Positions 6,850-16,942 are shown, counted from the stretch's first letter. The stretch is 64,000 nt of DNA from Candidatus Megaera polyxenophila (GCA_037101405.1 AP017964.1:1-64000), one strand, 5' to 3'. A program made the numbers and translations. The notes: generated by a model not told the origin, from the letters alone.

Positions 6850-9546
6850 TTAACTAAGTTCTCCCCTTTTATTATCTCCATGGCTATTTGCTAAATTTTT
6901 TAATACTGCAGCAAGTATACTACCACTTTTGATATATCCTATCTCATTCTCGGTATAAACCTGCATTATAACATCAAACGACTCATTTTCGCCATTACTG
7001 CGCTTTATCAAGCATTTTAAAGGCTGATAAGGATTCATATCTCTACTTATGCCCAAAATACTAATTTCCTCATTACCTTTGAGATTCAAATCTGACCACT
7101 TTTGTCCGTCCTTGAAAGAGAGGGGTAAAACACCCATACCAACTAGATTTGATCGGTGAATTCTTTCAAAACTTTCGGCTATAACAGCTTTTACTCCCAG
7201 TAAACTTGTACCTTTTGCTGCCCAATCCCTTGAGGAGCCAGTACCATATTCTTTACCGGCAAAAATTACTAATGGTATAGATTTCTTTTTATATTCCATA
7301 GCTGCATCATAAATACTCATTTGCTGACCATTTACATGATTAATAGTTATGCCCCCTTCTATCCCAAGGCATAGATAATTCTTAATGCGACCATTAGCAA
7401 AAGTTCCTCTCATCATTATTTCGTGATTACCTCTTCTTGCTCCATAAGAATTGAATTCAGCTTGAGTAATTCCCTTATCCATCAAAAATTTTGCTGCAGG
7501 ACTATTTTTGCTTATTGAACCGGCTGGAGAAATATGGTCTGTAGTAATTGAATCACCAAACAAAGCAAGTATTCTAGCATTGTTGATGTCATTTAATACC
7601 TGGGTCGGTTTATTAATATTTTCAAAATATGGAGGATTATTAATATATGTACTGTTACTATTCCAGTTGTAAGTATCAGTTTCTTTAACTTCTATATTCT
7701 GCCAATTTTTATCACCCATAAATACGTTTTTGTATTTTTCTTTAAACATGCTCGTTGTAATACAGGAATCAATATACGATTTAACCTCCATATTAGTTGG
7801 CCAAATATCTTGTAAATATACTGCTTTACCATTTTTATCATTCCCGATCGAATCCTTATCAAGGTCAATATTTAATGTTCCGGCAATAGCATAAGCTACA
7901 ACTAACGGCGGTGAAGCCAGATAATTGGCTCGAACAAGAGGATGGATTCTACCTTCAAAATTTCTATTTCCCGATAAAACTGATGCAACAGCAAGATGGT
8001 TATCGGTTATCAATTTTTCTATTTCGGGTTTTAGTGGACCTGAATTACCTATACAAGTAGTACAACCATAACCAACAAGGTTAAATCCCATAAAATCCAA
8101 GTATTTATCCAATCCACCTTTTTTCAGATATTCAGTAACTACTTGAGAGCCAGGAGCAAGGGAAGTCTTAACCCACGGCTTAGGTTTTAAACCTAACTTA
8201 TAAGCTTTTTCTGCAACTATACCGGCAGCTACCATAACAGAAGGATTAGACGTATTGGTGCAGCTAGTAATAGCAGCAATTACGACATCGCCATTCCCTA
8301 ATTTATAACCTGCGGAACTAACATTAAATTTATTATCGATAGATGCTTCATTACCAGCAAGTGATGGCAATGCTTCTTTAAAATTGTTCTTTACGTGCCC
8401 TAAAGCAACCCTATCTTGAGGTCTTTTAGGACCGGCAAGAGAAGGCTCAAGCGTTGATAAATCAAGTTCAAGAACATCAGTGTATGTTACACCGTTAGAG
8501 TTTCTCCAGAAAAGCTGATTCTGAGCATATTGCTCGACTACTTTAACTCGATGAGAATCCCGACCGGTTAGCTCTAAATACCGAATTGTTTCCTTGTCTA
8601 TTGGAAAAAATCCACAAGTTGCTCCATACTCGGGTGCCATGTTAGATATGGTAGCTCTATCGGCTAAAGACAAATTATCAAGACCAGAACCAAAAAATTC
8701 TACAAACTTACCCACCACACCTTTTTTCCTTAACATTTGCGTAACTGTTAACACTAAATCCGTAGCTGTAATGTTACCTTGCAGAGAGCCAGTTAGCTTA
8801 AACCCTATTACTTCTGGTAATATCATAGGTAGTGGCTGGCCAAGCATTGCTGCTTCAGCTTCAATCCCCCCTACCCCCCACCCAAGTACCGATAATGCGT
8901 TAACCATAGTAGTATGGCTATCTGTTCCAACTAACGTATCAGGATATACTAATTCTCCTTCCGTATCATTTTTTATCCAAACAGTTTGGGCTAAATATTC
9001 CAGGTTTACCTGATGGCAAATACCAGTACCAGGCGGAACAACTCTAAAATTACTAAAGCTTTTTTGCCCCCACTTTAAAAACTCATATCTTTCCAAGTTT
9101 CTTTCTACTTCTTTGCCAACATTTTCGGCAAAAGAAGTAGGTGAACCATAAGAATCCACCTGAACAGAATGGTCAATAACCAGGTCTACCGGAATCAAAG
9201 GGTTGATTTTGTAAGGGTTAGCTCCAAGAATCTTTATTGCATCACGCATAGAAGCAAGGTCTACTATTGCCGGAACTCCGGTAAAATCCTGCATTAATAC
9301 TCTTGCAGGGTAAAAATTTATCTCTTCTGATGGAGTCTTAAGATTTAACCATTTTTTAAAGGCAGAAAGACGCTCTTGATTTCCGCCATTCCTTAAAACA
9401 TTCTCAAACAAAACCCTTAAAGAAAAAGGCAATTGTTCAAGATCTAAACCAATATCTTTTGATGCTTCTTTTACGTCAAAAATCCAATAATTTTTACCGT
9501 CAAATTTTACAGATTTTTTATATTGCCGATTTTGTTCATTAGACAT
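6850..9546 (-). CDS. acnA: Aconitate hydratase A
   Basis: The 898-residue enzyme interconverts citrate and isocitrate in the TCA cycle through a 4Fe-4S cluster. Cluster ligands are visible in the motif ITSCTNTSNPSVMVAAG and in GYGCTTCIGNSGPL. The C-terminal swivel domain contains FGDSITTDHISPAGSI and YGTGSSRDWAAKG, both characteristic. Length and domain order match the AcnA/IRP family. Classical Rickettsia carry the same enzyme. The gene is divergent from ccmA with 149 bases between. The DUF4870 gene downstream is coupled to it by a TAATG overlap and is now disrupted by the IS. Confidence 0.97.
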   Translation of the reverse strand: MSNEQNRQYKKSVKFDGKNYWIFDVKEASKDIGLDLEQLPFSLRVLFENVLRNGGNQERLSAFKKWLNLKTPSEEINFYPARVLMQDFTGVPAIVDLASMRDAIKILGANPYKINPLIPVDLVIDHSVQVDSYGSPTSFAENVGKEVERNLERYEFLKWGQKSFSNFRVVPPGTGICHQVNLEYLAQTVWIKNDTEGELVYPDTLVGTDSHTTMVNALSVLGWGVGGIEAEAAMLGQPLPMILPEVIGFKLTGSLQGNITATDLVLTVTQMLRKKGVVGKFVEFFGSGLDNLSLADRATISNMAPEYGATCGFFPIDKETIRYLELTGRDSHRVKVVEQYAQNQLFWRNSNGVTYTDVLELDLSTLEPSLAGPKRPQDRVALGHVKNNFKEALPSLAGNEASIDNKFNVSSAGYKLGNGDVVIAAITSCTNTSNPSVMVAAGIVAEKAYKLGLKPKPWVKTSLAPGSQVVTEYLKKGGLDKYLDFMGFNLVGYGCTTCIGNSGPLKPEIEKLITDNHLAVASVLSGNRNFEGRIHPLVRANYLASPPLVVAYAIAGTLNIDLDKDSIGNDKNGKAVYLQDIWPTNMEVKSYIDSCITTSMFKEKYKNVFMGDKNWQNIEVKETDTYNWNSNSTYINNPPYFENINKPTQVLNDINNARILALFGDSITTDHISPAGSISKNSPAAKFLMDKGITQAEFNSYGARRGNHEIMMRGTFANGRIKNYLCLGIEGGITINHVNGQQMSIYDAAMEYKKKSIPLVIFAGKEYGTGSSRDWAAKGTSLLGVKAVIAESFERIHRSNLVGMGVLPLSFKDGQKWSDLNLKGNEEISILGISRDMNPYQPLKCLIKRSNGENESFDVIMQVYTENEIGYIKSGSILAAVLKNLANSHGDNKRGELS

Positions 9547-9695
9547 AAAATAACCTCACCCAATTTTTTATACTGATTTAGAATTATGAGTAGCACCTGC
9601 ACAATATCCATGGTAATAAAACTGTATATTAAGTACAACTAATATTATTAACGTTTACGGTTTATAAGAAAATTTATTATCGGTAGTGTATAAAA

Positions 9696-10301
9696 ATGCT
9701 CTCTCTAAGTTCTGTCTGCATAAATACTAATGAATCTGAACTTATAAAAAACCTTTCTATAACCTTTCTGCCTAGTGCAATAGCTTATTTTAGAGGGAAA
9801 AACGGATGCGGCAAAACATCCTTGTTACGTGCCATCGCCGGAATAAAAGGGGTATCTTCAGGACAAATTACTTTTGGTAAAAATAATACACCAATAGAGG
9901 AGCTACCAAAACCATACTGCATTTATATTGGTCATAAAACTGGTGTAAAACCAGAATTAACTGTAATTGAAAACATAGAGTTCTGGGCTAAAACATACAA
10001 TTCACCTGAATTAGTGGCTGCCGCTATTTTTTATTTTCAACTTGAAGAGTATATACATACCAAATGCTACGCCCTTTCAGCTGGTCAGCAACAGAAAGTT
10101 GCCTTGGCTAAATTGCTTGCTTGTTCTTCCCAGGTTTGGTTACTTGACGAAGTTGAAAACAATCTTGATTCAATTAGCAGACAGCTTTTAACTAACCTGC
10201 TTATTTCAAAAGCCAATAACGGTGGCATAATAATAGCTAGCTCGCATACCGAAACTTTGATTGATTCCGCCTTAATTATAGATTTGGCTTCTACTTCCTA
10301 G
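9696..10301 (+). CDS. ccmA: Heme exporter ATP-binding protein CcmA
   Basis: A 201-residue ABC ATPase of the system I cytochrome c maturation pathway. Walker A is FRGKNGCGKTS (K40), the ABC signature is LSAGQQQKVALAKL, and Walker B is WLLDEVENNLD. The conserved FRGxNGxGKTSLLR stretch and the short length (about 200) are typical of CcmA rather than a general ABC protein. It acts with CcmB at the inner membrane to release heme-loaded CcmE, supporting cytochrome c1 and other c-type cytochromes. ccmB follows after 116 bases containing two small hairpins, a wider gap than usual for this pair. Confidence 0.93.
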   Translation: MLSLSSVCINTNESELIKNLSITFLPSAIAYFRGKNGCGKTSLLRAIAGIKGVSSGQITFGKNNTPIEELPKPYCIYIGHKTGVKPELTVIENIEFWAKTYNSPELVAAAIFYFQLEEYIHTKCYALSAGQQQKVALAKLLACSSQVWLLDEVENNLDSISRQLLTNLLISKANNGGIIIASSHTETLIDSALIIDLASTS

Positions 10302-10360
10302 CCATATTTATTTTATTAAATTGGTGAAGAATTATTTGAAATTGTCTAAGAGCCTATGTT

Positions 10361-10393
10361 AGGATGCAATCCTGCGGGTGATAAAAATCACCC
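10361..10393 (+). repeat. Two small hairpins between ccmA and ccmB
   Basis: Two adjacent inverted repeats: AGGAT/ATCCT with a 3-base loop (10361-10373) and GGGTGAT/ATCACCC with an AAAA loop (10376-10393). There is no T-run directly after them, so they are not obvious terminators. They could modulate ccmA-ccmB read-through or mRNA stability. Confidence 0.45.
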
Positions 10394-10417
10394 CCAATCT
10401 TAAATTTTAATTTTTTA

Positions 10418-11059
10418 ATGATCCACTTTATAAAGCACGAATTCTTTCTCCAAAACAAAACATGCAACTTAACCAAATATTTTTTTATCTTTTTTGTCTT
10501 TTGCAATGGTAGCATAACTATAGTAAGCTCACATGATAAAATTGCTAATTTGGGTATTATTTTTGCTGTGATTTCTATACCACTTTCATTAATTGGTATT
10601 GCCGCAAATTTTTTAAAATCAGAAGTTGAAGATGGTTCATTAGAGATGTTGCTTACATCATTTAAGCCTATTCAAATAATTTTAGCTAAATACCTTGGTT
10701 TATTTATCTGTGGAAGCATAGCTTTTATGTTAAACATCCCAATTTCATATCTCCTGTTTAATATAGATGTATTCCAGTTAAACTTGGTAATTATTACCGG
10801 ATTATCATTAATGGCCACAAGCTGCGGGGTAATAATTTTAATATCATCTATCCAGTGTTATTTCCGTTCAAATACCCATTTGCTTTCAACTTTACTCCTT
10901 CCGCTAATTATACCAAGTATTATACTTTCGGGTATTATTATACAAAGCGAAAACAATAGCTATTCCCTTTTCTTAATAATGACCGGAGTAAACTGTATTA
11001 TTATCCCGATATCTATTTATCTATCAAGCTACCTAATTGAAAATATTTACAACATATAA
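10418..11059 (+). CDS. ccmB: Heme exporter membrane protein CcmB
   Basis: A 213-residue integral membrane protein with about six hydrophobic segments, the permease partner of CcmA in system I cytochrome c biogenesis. The segment FKSEVEDGSLEMLLTS after the second helix is the recognisable CcmB signature (EDGtLE). The N-terminus HFIKHEFFLQNK also fits. It lies 116 bases after ccmA on the same strand. No clear Shine-Dalgarno precedes the ATG. Together with ccmF at 55044 it indicates that the organism matures c-type cytochromes by the Ccm route. Confidence 0.9.
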   Translation: MIHFIKHEFFLQNKTCNLTKYFFIFFVFCNGSITIVSSHDKIANLGIIFAVISIPLSLIGIAANFLKSEVEDGSLEMLLTSFKPIQIILAKYLGLFICGSIAFMLNIPISYLLFNIDVFQLNLVIITGLSLMATSCGVIILISSIQCYFRSNTHLLSTLLLPLIIPSIILSGIIIQSENNSYSLFLIMTGVNCIIIPISIYLSSYLIENIYNI

Positions 11060-11175
11060 ACACAAATATTTGGTAATAGAAGAAAATATCATTTCTTCTA
11101 CTAATAATTCAGTTTACACTGGAGACAAGATTTTAAGCAATTAACGCAATAATTAACTTAATTAGGATTTAAGTT

Positions 11176-11556
11176 ATGTTCGACTCGTTTATAGGAAAAT
11201 TTAAAGTGCTTTTTAAAAGCCCGTTTACAGTTTTTGTTTATGGTATTTTAAGTAAATGGTTTATTACTATTTTTATTACTGGAATTGTTGTTGCATACTG
11301 GGTTTTCAAAGGTCTTAGCGATGCAGGAATATTAAAAAAAGCTGAAGACATAGTATTTGATGCACTCATCCAAACAAAATCAGTAGCCCAATATTGCATC
11401 CCTAAAATAGCTCATTTTGGCGATTTTTGGGCTTGCTTACAGGATCCCCCGGCATATGTACCAAGTGATGAAGAGGCGAAACTAGAGCAAGGGATGAAAA
11501 AAATTATAGATCCGATAAATTATAACAAACCGAACCCTTATGATAATGAGGACTAA
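11176..11556 (+). CDS. Small single-span membrane protein (resembles Rickettsiales DUF2670)
   Basis: A 126-residue protein with one clear membrane span (FITIFITGIVVAYWVF, roughly residues 31-46), then a short helical region and an acidic, proline-containing tail ending NPYDNED. It resembles the small uncharacterised proteins grouped as DUF2670 in Rickettsiales; that name is from memory and unverified. It sits upstream of petABC on the same strand, 47 bases ahead of the longest petA frame (86 from the preferred start), so co-expression with the bc1 operon is possible. No catalytic motif is visible and no function is proposed. Confidence 0.6.
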   Translation: MFDSFIGKFKVLFKSPFTVFVYGILSKWFITIFITGIVVAYWVFKGLSDAGILKKAEDIVFDALIQTKSVAQYCIPKIAHFGDFWACLQDPPAYVPSDEEAKLEQGMKKIIDPINYNKPNPYDNED

Positions 11557-11642
11557 ACAAAATTTTATTTAATTTATTGATATAATAAATTCATGTTTAT
11601 ATAATGCCAAGAAGTTTAATAGTGATTGAAAATAGACCACTT

Positions 11643-12179
11643 ATGTCAGACGATAATTTTTCAGAAAATTCAAATAAAACCACAAGAAGAGATTTTGTAA
11701 CCCTTACTGCAAGTAGCCTAGCAGCAGTGGGAGTTGCTTGTAGTGCATGGCCGCTTGTTGATTCCCTGAATCCATCTGCAGATGTATTAGCTCTTTCTTC
11801 AATTGAGGTCGATATTTCGTCAATCGAACCAGGTCACACTATGACTGTCAAGTGGCGGGGCAAACCTGTGTTTATTAGAAATAGGACTGAAGAAGAAATA
11901 AAAGAAGCTAGAGAAACTCCTATGTCAGCACTTGTGGACCCTCAGGAAGATAGTGCAAGGGTTAAAGCAGGTCATGATAAGTGGCTTATAACAATTGGCA
12001 TCTGTACACATCTTGGATGCGTACCACTTGCAAATAAAGGTGATTACCTTGGTTGGTTTTGCCCGTGCCATGGGTCTCATTATGATACTTCAGGAAGAAT
12101 AAGAAAGGGACCAGCACCATTAAACCTTGTAATTCCTCCCTATGAGTTTATTTCAGATACTAAAGTTAGGATCGGATAG
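11643..12179 (+). CDS. petA: Ubiquinol-cytochrome c reductase Rieske iron-sulfur subunit
   Basis: This subunit carries the 2Fe-2S centre that moves electrons from ubiquinol to cytochrome c1. Cluster-binding motifs CTHLGC and CPCHGSHYD are intact. The N-terminus has a twin-arginine signal, [18 protein letters not shown], which also serves as the membrane anchor. I chose the ATG at 11643 ([10 protein letters not shown]) because rickettsial homologues begin about there; the frame stays open up to an ATG at 11604 that would add 13 residues ([13 protein letters not shown]). petB starts 2 bases after the stop, confirming an operon. Confidence 0.95.
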   Translation: MSDDNFSENSNKTTRRDFVTLTASSLAAVGVACSAWPLVDSLNPSADVLALSSIEVDISSIEPGHTMTVKWRGKPVFIRNRTEEEIKEARETPMSALVDPQEDSARVKAGHDKWLITIGICTHLGCVPLANKGDYLGWFCPCHGSHYDTSGRIRKGPAPLNLVIPPYEFISDTKVRIG

Positions 12180-12181
12180 TT

Positions 12182-13387
12182 ATGAAGGACAATGAAGTTC
12201 AAGATGCAGCTAAAACTGATGGGGTTATTGCCTGGATAAATTACAGATTGCCAATTTTCTCATTTTTATCCCATTTTGCTGTTTATAAAACTCCCAAGAA
12301 CCTAAATTATATGTGGAATTTAGGTTCGATTGCCGGTATTGCTCTTGTTATCCAAATAATAACTGGCTTAGTCTTGTCTATGCACTACACTCCCCATGTA
12401 GACTACGCATTTGATAGTGTAGAAAAAATCATGCGTAATGTTAATTACGGGTGGTTGATTAGATACATGCACGCTGTTGGGGCATCAATGTTCTTTGTTG
12501 CAGTTTATTTGCATATATTCCGCGGCTTATATTACGGCTCCTATAAAACCCCAAGGGAATTGCTATGGCAAATAGGCTTAGTTATTTTCCTTACTATGAT
12601 GGCTACAGCTTTCATGGGATATGTTTTACCCTGGGGGCAAATGAGTTATTGGGGAGCAACGGTGATCACTAACCTGTTCTCTGCTATACCGCTTATCGGT
12701 GAAAGCATTGTTACATGGCTATGGGGTGGTTTTTCAGTTGCTAACCCGACTTTAAACCGGTTTTACTCACTACATTTCTTATTACCTTTTATTATTGTTG
12801 CTCTTGTTATTCTTCATCTTTGGTCACTACATACCCATGGGTCTAATAACCCTAAAGGAGTGAAGCTAAAAGAAAAAGATATGATTCCTTTTCACCCTTA
12901 TTATACAGTAAAGGATTTTGTGGGTTTTGGAATTTACCTGTTGATATTTGCCTATTTTATATTCTACAAACCAAATTTACTGGGCCATCCGGATAATTAC
13001 ATACCCGCTAATCCTTTAGTTACTCCTGCTCATATTGTCCCTGAATGGTATTTCCTGCCATTTTATGCAATACTTAGAGCTGTACCATCAAAACTCGGAG
13101 GCGTAGTATTAATGTTTGGTAGCATTCTGATTTTATTCTTTCTGCCGTGGATAGATAAATCACCAGTAAGGAGCGCTAACTATAGACCGCTTTATAAATG
13201 GGCATTTTGGATATTTGTAATTAATTGTTTAGTACTTGGTTATGTGGGAGGCAAACCTGCCGAAGAGCCGTACCTAACAGTTAGCAGAATTGCAGCCAGT
13301 TATTATTTTTTTCATTTTCTTGTTTTAGTACCTTTAATTGCTAGAATTGAAAAACCTTTGCCATTACCAAAGGAATCAGCAGAATAA
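12182..13387 (+). CDS. petB: Cytochrome b of the bc1 complex
   Basis: A 401-residue polytopic protein carrying hemes bL and bH and both quinone sites. Recognisable motifs are [15 protein letters not shown], the heme-binding [38 protein letters not shown], and the Qo-site sequence [13 protein letters not shown] (PEWY). Paired histidines in helices B and D are present (H in YMHAVGA and YLHIF; H in FLLPF...[10 protein letters not shown]). Length matches alphaproteobacterial cytochrome b. It is the middle gene of petABC, 2 bases after petA and 37 before petC. Confidence 0.97.
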   Translation: MKDNEVQDAAKTDGVIAWINYRLPIFSFLSHFAVYKTPKNLNYMWNLGSIAGIALVIQIITGLVLSMHYTPHVDYAFDSVEKIMRNVNYGWLIRYMHAVGASMFFVAVYLHIFRGLYYGSYKTPRELLWQIGLVIFLTMMATAFMGYVLPWGQMSYWGATVITNLFSAIPLIGESIVTWLWGGFSVANPTLNRFYSLHFLLPFIIVALVILHLWSLHTHGSNNPKGVKLKEKDMIPFHPYYTVKDFVGFGIYLLIFAYFIFYKPNLLGHPDNYIPANPLVTPAHIVPEWYFLPFYAILRAVPSKLGGVVLMFGSILILFFLPWIDKSPVRSANYRPLYKWAFWIFVINCLVLGYVGGKPAEEPYLTVSRIAASYYFFHFLVLVPLIARIEKPLPLPKESAE

Positions 13388-13424
13388 TAATGTTATTTAG
13401 GTAAAGATAAAAAAGTAACAGATT

Positions 13425-14183
13425 ATGTATAATAGAGTTATTATTGCTTTGTTAATATCCTTTAGCAGCTTTGGTGCACTTGCTGACACTACTGCAAAAC
13501 AGCCCTTGCAATTAGTTTGGCCATTTGAAGGAATATTTGGAACATTTGATAGGCAAGCCGCTCAGCGTGGCGCTCAAGTTTATTTTGAAGTCTGCTCAGC
13601 CTGCCATAGCAATCATAATCTATACTATAGAAACTTAAAAGATATAGGTTTTTCAGAAGCTGAAATCAAGCAACTTGCTCAAAAATACACAGTTAAAGAT
13701 GGTCCAAATGCAGAAGGTGAAATGTTTGATAGACCTGCTCTACCGTCAGATAGATTTGTTTCCCCCTATCCAAATGAAGAAGCAGCAAGAGCTGCTAACA
13801 ATGGGGCATATCCGGTAGATTTATCCCTTATAATAAAAGCAAGGCATGATGGTCCAAATTATGTATTTTCGCTATTGTCAGGTTACCAAGAAGCACCCGC
13901 TGACATTAAATTGATGCCAGGTCTATATTATAACCCGTATTTTGAGGGTGGGCAAATAGCTATGCCACCACCGCTAACTCAAGGTCAGGTAACTTTTTCT
14001 GATGACACCCCAGCAACTGTAGAACAAATGGCAAAAGACGTGGTTGTGTTTCTACAATGGGCAGCAGAACCGGAGATGGAGCATAGAAAATCCATGGGTC
14101 TAAAGGTTATGATTTTCCTTTTAGTTTTTACTGTATTTTTCTATATGGCAAAAAAGAAAATCTGGAAAAATTTATCAAAATAA
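13425..14183 (+). CDS. petC: Cytochrome c1 of the bc1 complex
   Basis: A 252-residue c-type cytochrome. It starts with a signal peptide (RVIIALLISFSSFGALA, cleaved near residue 20). The covalent heme site is C57-S-A-C60-H61. The methionine ligand probably lies in the AMPPPL segment. A C-terminal membrane anchor (VMIFLLVFTVFFYMA) is followed by a basic end. It depends on the Ccm system for heme attachment, and ccmA, ccmB and ccmF are all in this window. It closes the petABC operon. No clear terminator is seen in the 194 bases that follow. Confidence 0.96.
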   Translation: MYNRVIIALLISFSSFGALADTTAKQPLQLVWPFEGIFGTFDRQAAQRGAQVYFEVCSACHSNHNLYYRNLKDIGFSEAEIKQLAQKYTVKDGPNAEGEMFDRPALPSDRFVSPYPNEEAARAANNGAYPVDLSLIIKARHDGPNYVFSLLSGYQEAPADIKLMPGLYYNPYFEGGQIAMPPPLTQGQVTFSDDTPATVEQMAKDVVVFLQWAAEPEMEHRKSMGLKVMIFLLVFTVFFYMAKKKIWKNLSK

Positions 14184-14377
14184 GCTGCTAAACCAGATAT
14201 AAAAATTTAAGTATCCGTACCACAGAACTAAATATTAACAAACTGCAACTTTGCCTGTTAATGGCATTTAGCATTAGCAATGGTGGGTATTTATATTAGA
14301 TGAGCAACAAATTACAATGTCCTGGCAGGCTAAAATTTAATTGGTTATAATTGATATAAGGTTTTTTAATTAGTTTC

Positions 14378-15319
14378 TTAGCCTAAAGGTACTGTAATAT
14401 CCTGTAAGAAGATTAAAGCCATAACCGGCATATATATAAGTACAAAAACCAAAGAAAGCAAAACCGCAGTGGCAACTTTTTCTGGATATATTTTATAAAG
14501 CGAAGCAAGAACAATTGTGTTAGTAGCAAGAGGAGCAACACAAAGTAATTGCAACGCATTATAGTATTCATTGTTATACCATCCCAAAAAAAATCTATCA
14601 CAGATAATAAAAATATTGAATACAACCGGATAAAATAAAAACTTACTGGCAAAAGCCGCTGCCGTAAATTTTAAATCTAGTTCAAATTTTTTGACTTGAG
14701 AAAGCGCAAGACCAATCATAACCATACCAAGAATTGAGTAAGCTCCTTTCATATTAGACACAAATTCCTGGAAAAAACTTGGCAATTGAAACCCCAAAAG
14801 GCTAAGAGAGCACCCTAAAAAGAAGGCATTAAGTAAGGGTAACTTAGCAATCTTTAACATACTTTCTTTAAAAGTACTTACACTTCGTGCACAAAAATAA
14901 CAACCAATAGAAGCATCATAAATTGCAATCCCAATTAGTCCAAGGACATATATACTAAGGGTATTATCATTAAATATACTAGTAGCTACAGGTAAAACTA
15001 CATATCCACTATTACCTGTCCCTGCAGAAAAAGCTAAAATATTTCTATGACTATCCTGCCATATTTTTCCATATAACCAATAACTGAAAAAACCCAAAAA
15101 ACTGCATATGACAAAAGTAACACCAGTAATTCCTAGAGAGCTAAAGGTAAGTTTTGTACTGGCAGGAATTGCAAAAAAAACTATTGGCGCTACAAAATAA
15201 AATAATAACGAAGCTATACTATCTTTTTCGACGTTCGAAAACCTACCTGACAAATATCCTATAACTACACTTAGCAGAGATGAAAGGACTTTAAAAAATA
15301 CTAGACTAAATATTGCCAT
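14378..15319 (-). CDS. AEC-family (auxin efflux carrier-type) transporter
   Basis: A 313-residue membrane protein with about ten hydrophobic segments. The pattern of the AEC family is visible: an early VVIGYLSGRF after the first helix, AGTGNSGYVVLPVATSIF in the middle (the conserved N-x-G-Y/F-hallmark), and LCVAPLATNTIVLASLY near the end. The family exports or exchanges small organic acids such as malate; the substrate here is unknown. It lies downstream of icd on the same strand, which would suit a dicarboxylate role, but this is only context. A 79-codon frame inside the gene on the same strand is a shadow. Confidence 0.82.
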   Translation of the reverse strand: MAIFSLVFFKVLSSLLSVVIGYLSGRFSNVEKDSIASLLFYFVAPIVFFAIPASTKLTFSSLGITGVTFVICSFLGFFSYWLYGKIWQDSHRNILAFSAGTGNSGYVVLPVATSIFNDNTLSIYVLGLIGIAIYDASIGCYFCARSVSTFKESMLKIAKLPLLNAFFLGCSLSLLGFQLPSFFQEFVSNMKGAYSILGMVMIGLALSQVKKFELDLKFTAAAFASKFLFYPVVFNIFIICDRFFLGWYNNEYYNALQLLCVAPLATNTIVLASLYKIYPEKVATAVLLSLVFVLIYMPVMALIFLQDITVPLG

Positions 15320-15401
15320 TTTGAAATTATGCGAGCTTTAATAAACTCAAAAAGGAATAATTATAACATTAACCAAATATTATATCTAGTTTAAATTACA
15401 A

Positions 15402-16850
15402 CTATTCCCCTTGGGCTAAAGAGTAACCTGGCTTACCGTCAAAATTATATAAATTTTCTACTTTGATAAAATCAATTTTGGCACTCGCTAATTTACTCAA
15501 TAAATTAGTAATATCTTGATGGGTTATCTCTCCTGAATCTGGCATAAACCTGCAGCACCAATGATCGGAGTTCATAAAGAAACTATCATCACGTGGCCAA
15601 AGCTTTAACCCTTTAGAAGAAATAGTTCTAAGTACCATCGGGCCTGCATCTATGGGGTTGATCTTGGCAGCTACATCATGAGCTGAATTTACATTCATAT
15701 CAATAAAAACATCAAGACCTACCAGAGATTTTTTCTCCTTCATATTAATCTCATAAACAACGCTTTTAGTTTCTTTTTCGGTAGATGAGTTGTAAGCAGC
15801 AACCATCAATTTCGCAGGTTTCTGCCCTAGCCTCTTTACCACTTCCTCAGCAAATTCCTTAGTTCCAACTTTTTTAGCAGATGTTTCTGTGTTATAAATA
15901 TCAGCTGTATGGACTCCATCCTCAAGGGTTCTTTTCCATGCATTTTCGATTAAAGCTGCTACCTCTCCCTGTCCGATATGGACTAGCATCATAATTGCTC
16001 CGTTAAGTAAACCGGACGGATTGGCAATGTTTTTTCCTGCTATATCAGGAGCTGACCCATGGATTGCTTCAAATAAAGCAAAATCCTTACCGATATTTGC
16101 CGATCCTGCAAGACCGACGGACCCTGAAATTTCAGCTGTAACGTCAGAAATAATATCACCAAAAAGGTTAGAAGTTACTATTACGTCAAAAATTTCTGGT
16201 TTAGTAGCAAGCCTCGCCGTTCCTATATCAACTATATAATGCTCATTGGCAATAGATGGGTATTCCTTAGCTATTTCATTAAAAACCTGATGAAAAATAC
16301 CATCAGAGAATTTCATAATGTTATCTTTGCTAAAACAAGTAACTTTCTTACGATTATTTTTTACAGCATATTCAAAAGCATACCGGACTATTTTTTCACA
16401 ACCGGTTCTGCTAATTAATTTTACTGATTCCCTAACATTATGAGTATGCCTATATTCAATACCGGCATATAGATCTTCTTCATTTTCTCGTATTATGACC
16501 AGGTCAAGCTTGGGATGCAAAGTACTAACAAACGGGTAATAAGATATTGAAGGTCTAACATTAGCATACAGCCCTAGGGTTTTTCTCATAGTTACATTAA
16601 GACTCTTATACCCTCCCCCTTGCGGAGTGGTAATTGGAGCTTTAAGTAAAATTTTTGTCCGCTCTATGGATTCCCATGTATCGGGCGCAATCCCCGATGT
16701 ATAGTTTTTGTTATATAATTTCTCACCTACTTCAACGACTTCGACACGAATTTTTGCCTCGGCTTTCATTAAGATATGCAATACAGCCTGCATGATTTCA
16801 GGGCCTATTCCATCGCCATATGCAACTGTAATTGGCGTAATTTCTGACAT
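15402..16850 (-). CDS. icd: Isocitrate dehydrogenase (NADP-dependent type, extended form)
   Basis: A 482-residue member of the isocitrate/isopropylmalate dehydrogenase family. The N-terminus VAYGDGIGPEIMQAV, the substrate loop VIIRENEEDLYAGIEY, and the metal site VIVTSNLFGDIISDV followed by GSVGLAGSANIG and FEAIHGSAPDIAGK are diagnostic. A C-terminal extension of about 140 residues beyond the catalytic core is shared with rickettsial Icd proteins. It oxidises isocitrate to 2-oxoglutarate in the TCA cycle. Cofactor choice cannot be read with certainty by eye. It lies 92 bases downstream of tlc on the same strand. Confidence 0.93.
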   Translation of the reverse strand: MSEITPITVAYGDGIGPEIMQAVLHILMKAEAKIRVEVVEVGEKLYNKNYTSGIAPDTWESIERTKILLKAPITTPQGGGYKSLNVTMRKTLGLYANVRPSISYYPFVSTLHPKLDLVIIRENEEDLYAGIEYRHTHNVRESVKLISRTGCEKIVRYAFEYAVKNNRKKVTCFSKDNIMKFSDGIFHQVFNEIAKEYPSIANEHYIVDIGTARLATKPEIFDVIVTSNLFGDIISDVTAEISGSVGLAGSANIGKDFALFEAIHGSAPDIAGKNIANPSGLLNGAIMMLVHIGQGEVAALIENAWKRTLEDGVHTADIYNTETSAKKVGTKEFAEEVVKRLGQKPAKLMVAAYNSSTEKETKSVVYEINMKEKKSLVGLDVFIDMNVNSAHDVAAKINPIDAGPMVLRTISSKGLKLWPRDDSFFMNSDHWCCRFMPDSGEITHQDITNLLSKLASAKIDFIKVENLYNFDGKPGYSLAQGE

Positions 16851-16942
16851 TATATACCTCTCCTACTGTTAACCATTTTCTGCAATTTTAGCATAAATGG
16901 AAGTAACGTAGCTATAATATCATTAAATGCAAACAGCAGTTT

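Larger units (their letters stand above)
4824..6850 (-). pseudogene. DUF4870 (Tic20-like) membrane protein gene split by an IS1595 element
   Basis: The two halves of one gene lie either side of the IS at 5001-6665. The 5' part (6850 down to 6666) encodes MRNKINTYL... then ILYLIGLMNPMTPFVGGV and SHYLFALKNF; the 3' part (5000 down to 4824) continues YIYMVWFVLSL, two membrane helices and the ending LPYPNPSTFWI, which is the family's typical PNPxTW-type C-terminus. Deleting the IS and one copy of the 8-base target duplication restores an uninterrupted frame of about 118 codons. The start codon overlaps the aconitase stop by one base (TAATG), so it was translationally coupled to acnA. DUF4870 proteins are small membrane proteins of unknown role. 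Its loss is probably recent because no other lesion is seen. Confidence 0.88.
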
